In this document: piece by piece, positions 61,526-64,000 of the stretch
Position numbering within the stretch: the stretch's first letter is position 1
Layout: each line of letters starts with the position of its first letter
DNA from: Tangfeifania diversioriginum
GTDB lineage: Bacteria; Bacteroidota; Bacteroidia; Bacteroidales; Prolixibacteraceae
Direction of reading: 5' to 3'
Length of the DNA: 64,000 bases
Assembly (NCBI RefSeq): GCF_900141875.1
Contig: NZ_FQZE01000005.1
Location: 62,001 to 126,000 of the forward strand
Position numbers and translations under genes: made by a program
The notes under the pieces: model-generated
What the model was told of the DNA's origin: nothing
The model's database searches: none
What the model saw: only the letters and a program-made list of their open reading frames with translations

Positions 61526-62572
61526 ATGAATTTCAGAAATAGACTTATTACTATCGCAATGATTTTCACAACAATCCTGTTTTGCCAGTGTGGAAATAAT
61601 CAGCAAATTGAATTAAAAGTAAGCGAGTCGGATAAAAAAGTGGATGTTTTATTTGATGGACAACTTTTTACTTCTTATATCTACCCCGACAATATTATGA
61701 AACCGGTGCTTTGGCCGGTAGTTTCACCTGCCGGGAACATTCTTACCCGGAGTTACCCAATGGAAAATAAAGCGGGCGACCGAACCGATCATCCGCATCA
61801 TGTGGGCGTTTGGTTGAACTATGGAGATGTGAACGGACTTGATTTCTGGAACAATTCCGAAGCAATCCCGGAAGAGAGGAAAAGTGATTACGGGCGGATT
61901 TATCACACATCGGTTGAAAAAGCGGAAAGTGGCAAAAACAAAGCCGAACTGGTTGTTGAAAACGAATGGAAGGCTCCGGATGGTACAAAAATGCTGGATG
62001 AAGAGACCAATTTTACATTCAGCCAGAAAGATGAAAATATTCGTATTATCGACAGAACTACTACATTGGAAGCTGTAATAGATGAAGTAAAATTTACCGA
62101 TAACAAAGAAGGAATGTTTGCCATCCGCGTGGCACGCGAACTAGAGCTTCCCTCGGATAGTCCCACAAAACTTATGGACTCGCATGGCAATATTACGGAA
62201 GTGAAGGAGATGGATAATTCCAAAGTAAAAGGAGATTACAGAAGCTCTGAAGGAATTGAGGGAGCTGAAGTTTGGGGAACCAGGGCCAGGTGGATGAAGC
62301 TTTCGAGCGAAATTAACGGCGAGAAAGTGGCACTTGTTATTATCGATCACCCGTCAAATGTGGGGTATCCAACCTACTGGCATGCTCGTGGCTATGGATT
62401 ATTCGCAGCTAATACGCTCGGTCAGAAAATATTTTCTGATGGCGAAAATGAACTGAATTTCAGTTTAACCGAGGGGGAAACTACAACTTTTAAATACAGA
62501 TTTGTAGTTGCTTCCGGCGAGCTCTCTGATGAAAAAATCAATGAACTGGCCGATGAATATGCTTCAATGTGA
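61526..62572 (+). CDS. PmoA-like (DUF6807) lipoprotein
   Basis: From ATG 61526 the 348-residue protein has a lipoprotein signal (TIAMIFTTILFCQC). The mature part belongs to the PmoA/DUF6807 family: YIYPDNIMKPVLWPVVSPAG, DRTDHPHHVGVWLNYGDVNG and a HARGYGLFAANTLG near the end. Family members co-occur with Gfo/Idh oxidoreductases in sugar utilisation loci; the activity is unknown. The HPHH cluster looks metal-binding. It would be a membrane-anchored partner of the preceding oxidoreductase. Confidence 0.87.
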   Translation: MNFRNRLITIAMIFTTILFCQCGNNQQIELKVSESDKKVDVLFDGQLFTSYIYPDNIMKPVLWPVVSPAGNILTRSYPMENKAGDRTDHPHHVGVWLNYGDVNGLDFWNNSEAIPEERKSDYGRIYHTSVEKAESGKNKAELVVENEWKAPDGTKMLDEETNFTFSQKDENIRIIDRTTTLEAVIDEVKFTDNKEGMFAIRVARELELPSDSPTKLMDSHGNITEVKEMDNSKVKGDYRSSEGIEGAEVWGTRARWMKLSSEINGEKVALVIIDHPSNVGYPTYWHARGYGLFAANTLGQKIFSDGENELNFSLTEGETTTFKYRFVVASGELSDEKINELADEYASM

Positions 62573-62598
62573 GATTTAAAGAATTTAAAATCAGTAAA

Positions 62599-63468
62599 AT
62601 GGATCATTCAAGAAGAAGTTTTATACAAAAAAGCCTGGTGGCCGGCACAGGTTTAACATTGCTTAATCCTTTGTCTGCATTTTCAATGCAAAAGAAATCA
62701 AAAATGCAGCTGGGGCTGGTAACCTACCAGTGGGGAAGAGACTGGGATTTACCTACTCTGATTACCAACTGTGAAAAAACCGGGTTGCTTGGCGTTGAAT
62801 TGCGCACCCAGCATGCGCATGGAGTGGAGACTTCGCTCAGTAAAAGTGAACGCTCAGAGGTTAAAAAACGGTTTGCCGACAGCCCGGTTACCTGCGTGGG
62901 ATACGGATCGAACTTCGAGTATCACAATGTTGATCAAAGTAAAGTTAAAGAGAACATTAAAGGCACAATTGAATACCTGAAACTTTGCAAGGATATCGGG
63001 GCAACAGGGATCAAGGTAAAACCAAATGGATTGCCGCCTGAGGTTCCCAAAGAAAAAACAATTGCCCAGATTGCAGCCTCGTTAAACGAATGCGGAAAAG
63101 CCGCCAGCGATATGGGCCAGCTTATTCGTGTTGAAGTACACGGTAAATTAACCCAGCAATTGCCAAATATGAAGGCGATTTTTGATCAGGTAACAGAAGA
63201 CAGTGTGAAAATTTGCTGGAACTGCAATGATCAGGATTTACTGCCTCCGGGCCTGGAAGCCAACTTTAATTCAGTGAAAAAATGGTTTGGCGACACTGTT
63301 CATATCCGCGAACTGAATGTCGGGGATTATCCTTACCAAAAACTCATGAACCTGTTTTCAGATATGAATTATGAGGGCTGGATATTGCTCGAAGCGAGAA
63401 CATCTCCAGAAGACAGAATCAGTGCAATGAAAGAGCAAAAGAAGTTGTTTTTTGACATGGTCTCATAA
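62599..63468 (+). CDS. Tat-exported sugar-phosphate-isomerase-type TIM barrel
   Basis: From ATG 62599 the 289-residue protein begins with a twin-arginine signal (SRRSFIQKSLVAGTGLTLL). It continues as an AP-endonuclease-2 TIM barrel (LGLVTYQWGRDWDLPTLITN; RVEVHGKLTQQLP; VKICWNCNDQDL; ILLEARTSPEDRISAMKEQK). Such proteins isomerise or cleave keto-sugars; with the Gfo/Idh and PmoA-like genes it forms a plausible extracytoplasmic sugar-oxidation/isomerisation unit. An alternative start at 62569 would add residues ahead of the Tat motif. Confidence 0.88.
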   Translation: MDHSRRSFIQKSLVAGTGLTLLNPLSAFSMQKKSKMQLGLVTYQWGRDWDLPTLITNCEKTGLLGVELRTQHAHGVETSLSKSERSEVKKRFADSPVTCVGYGSNFEYHNVDQSKVKENIKGTIEYLKLCKDIGATGIKVKPNGLPPEVPKEKTIAQIAASLNECGKAASDMGQLIRVEVHGKLTQQLPNMKAIFDQVTEDSVKICWNCNDQDLLPPGLEANFNSVKKWFGDTVHIRELNVGDYPYQKLMNLFSDMNYEGWILLEARTSPEDRISAMKEQKKLFFDMVS

Positions 63469-63497
63469 TTCCATTTTTTGGCAGATGTTAAACGACC

Positions 63498-63543
63498 AAA
63501 AAAGGTGCATAAAATAGCAACAATATTTTGCGCACCTTTTTTG
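63498..63543. terminator. Bidirectional terminator between convergent genes
   Basis: AAAAAAGGTGC and GCACCTTTTTT pair, with an inner AAAATA/TATTTT stem. The A run on one side and the T run on the other let it stop transcription from both the sugar cluster and the TonB-like gene. Confidence 0.85.
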
Positions 63544-63551
63544 TGTAATCT

Positions 63552-64000
63552 TCAGAATTCTACCGGCAAGGTCATTTTCACCGGAACAGGTTTTCCGCGC
63601 TGCATGCCGGGTTTCCAGTCTTTCATGTTGGTTGCAATGGCGGCAGCTGCCCATCCAACATCCTCGTTATCCTGTTCCACAATTTTAATATCAGTCACTT
63701 TCCCGGTTGCTGAAACAGTGAAACCAACCACTGCCTTTCCACTTATGTTATCAGATTTCGCAAATTTTTTCTGCATTTCCTCTACATATTGGCCGAGTGC
63801 GTAAAACCCACCGGGGTATTTGGGAATATCTTCCACCACAAAAAACACTTCCTCATCGTTATCCTTTAATGGCAACGGTGGAGGTGGAGGTGGCGGCGGC
63901 ATTTCTTCCTTAAAGTGTTTTTTCGGAATGATTTGAAAAACGCCTTCATTCAGCGTAATTTCCTGTTTCGTAGCAGGATTAAACGAAGAAACTTCCACCT
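63552..64000 (-). CDS. TonB-family energy transducer, C-terminal part (cut by window edge)
   Basis: The visible 149 codons end in a TonB_C domain (GKAVVGFTVSATGKVTDIKI, then MQRGKPVPVKMTLPVEF). A proline-rich MPPPPPPPPLPLKD stretch precedes it. The frame is open to the window edge and the only initiation-type codon there is a GTG at 63998, so the gene almost certainly extends further. Bacteroidota often have this domain at the end of a BlaR1/M56-type membrane peptidase or of a classical TonB; which applies cannot be seen. Confidence 0.85.
   Translation of the reverse strand, partial: VEVSSFNPATKQEITLNEGVFQIIPKKHFKEEMPPPPPPPPLPLKDNDEEVFFVVEDIPKYPGGFYALGQYVEEMQKKFAKSDNISGKAVVGFTVSATGKVTDIKIVEQDNEDVGWAAAAIATNMKDWKPGMQRGKPVPVKMTLPVEF

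Overview
The window reads as a chromosome segment of a Bacteroidota bacterium, probably of the Marinilabiliales/Prolixibacteraceae type. The phylum is well supported. The -7 element TAnnTTTG occurs upstream of many genes, in several cases with a -33 TTTG box 18-19 nt further up. There is a T9SS-type C-terminal sorting domain on a subtilase, a SusC-style TonB-dependent receptor with an N-terminal carboxypeptidase-regulatory-like domain, a DUF4922 protein, a PmoA/DUF6807 lipoprotein and Bacteroidota-type PSP1/RicT and FolC. The family-level placement is an inference from general resemblance only.

Layout: 0-7.1 kb is an AT-rich accessory block on the + strand. It holds a PPP-type phosphatase, an autoregulated HTH/nucleotidyltransferase pair (AbiE-like), two lipoproteins separated by related GC-rich cassette-boundary-like blocks, and a three-gene ABC-three-component (ABC-3C, Lamassu-like) predicted defence operon. 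7.2-16.8 kb is mostly backbone: MORN-repeat protein, secreted subtilase, xseA-xseB, deoC, a RidA/chorismatase-like protein, and a TonB-dependent receptor behind a TPP riboswitch. 17-20.3 kb is again AT-rich, with a RloA/RloB (AbiL-like) pair and a HigA-like regulator with a truncated toxin. 20.5-27.7 kb is backbone: a glycosyltransferase, a conserved hypothetical and an inositol-monophosphatase apparently transcribed behind a YefM-YoeB module, then mtaB, a PIN-PhoH protein and folC.

At 27.76 kb lies tRNA-Val(UAC), followed by three tandem 123-bp units that each repeat the tRNA terminator and an interrupted 3' half of the tRNA. From there to about 38.5 kb almost all genes are on the - strand and are small, functionally unrelated single-domain enzymes or regulators (AHSA1/ArsR, GNAT, RibD-like reductase, VOC, methyltransferase, SnoaL-like, YdeI, isochorismatase-like, DoxX, SRPBCC/AraC) with gene fragments between them. 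This looks like a cargo region or island next to a tRNA gene.

38.5-64 kb is backbone with small insertions: a CHAD protein, serS, rplU-rpmA (L27 carries an unusual HhH extension) whose terminator is duplicated around a RelE/ParE module, outer-membrane proteins, pgi, a DMT permease, ricT-like, a hybrid histidine kinase, DUF4922 plus glycosyltransferase, an aldo/keto reductase, tRNA-Lys(CUU), a GHL10 glycosidase, a third toxin-antitoxin module leading directly into a sugar kinase-murQ pair, an orphan small-RNA candidate, a Tat-exported Gfo/Idh-PmoA-TIM-barrel sugar-oxidation cluster, and the 3' end of a TonB-like gene cut by the window edge.
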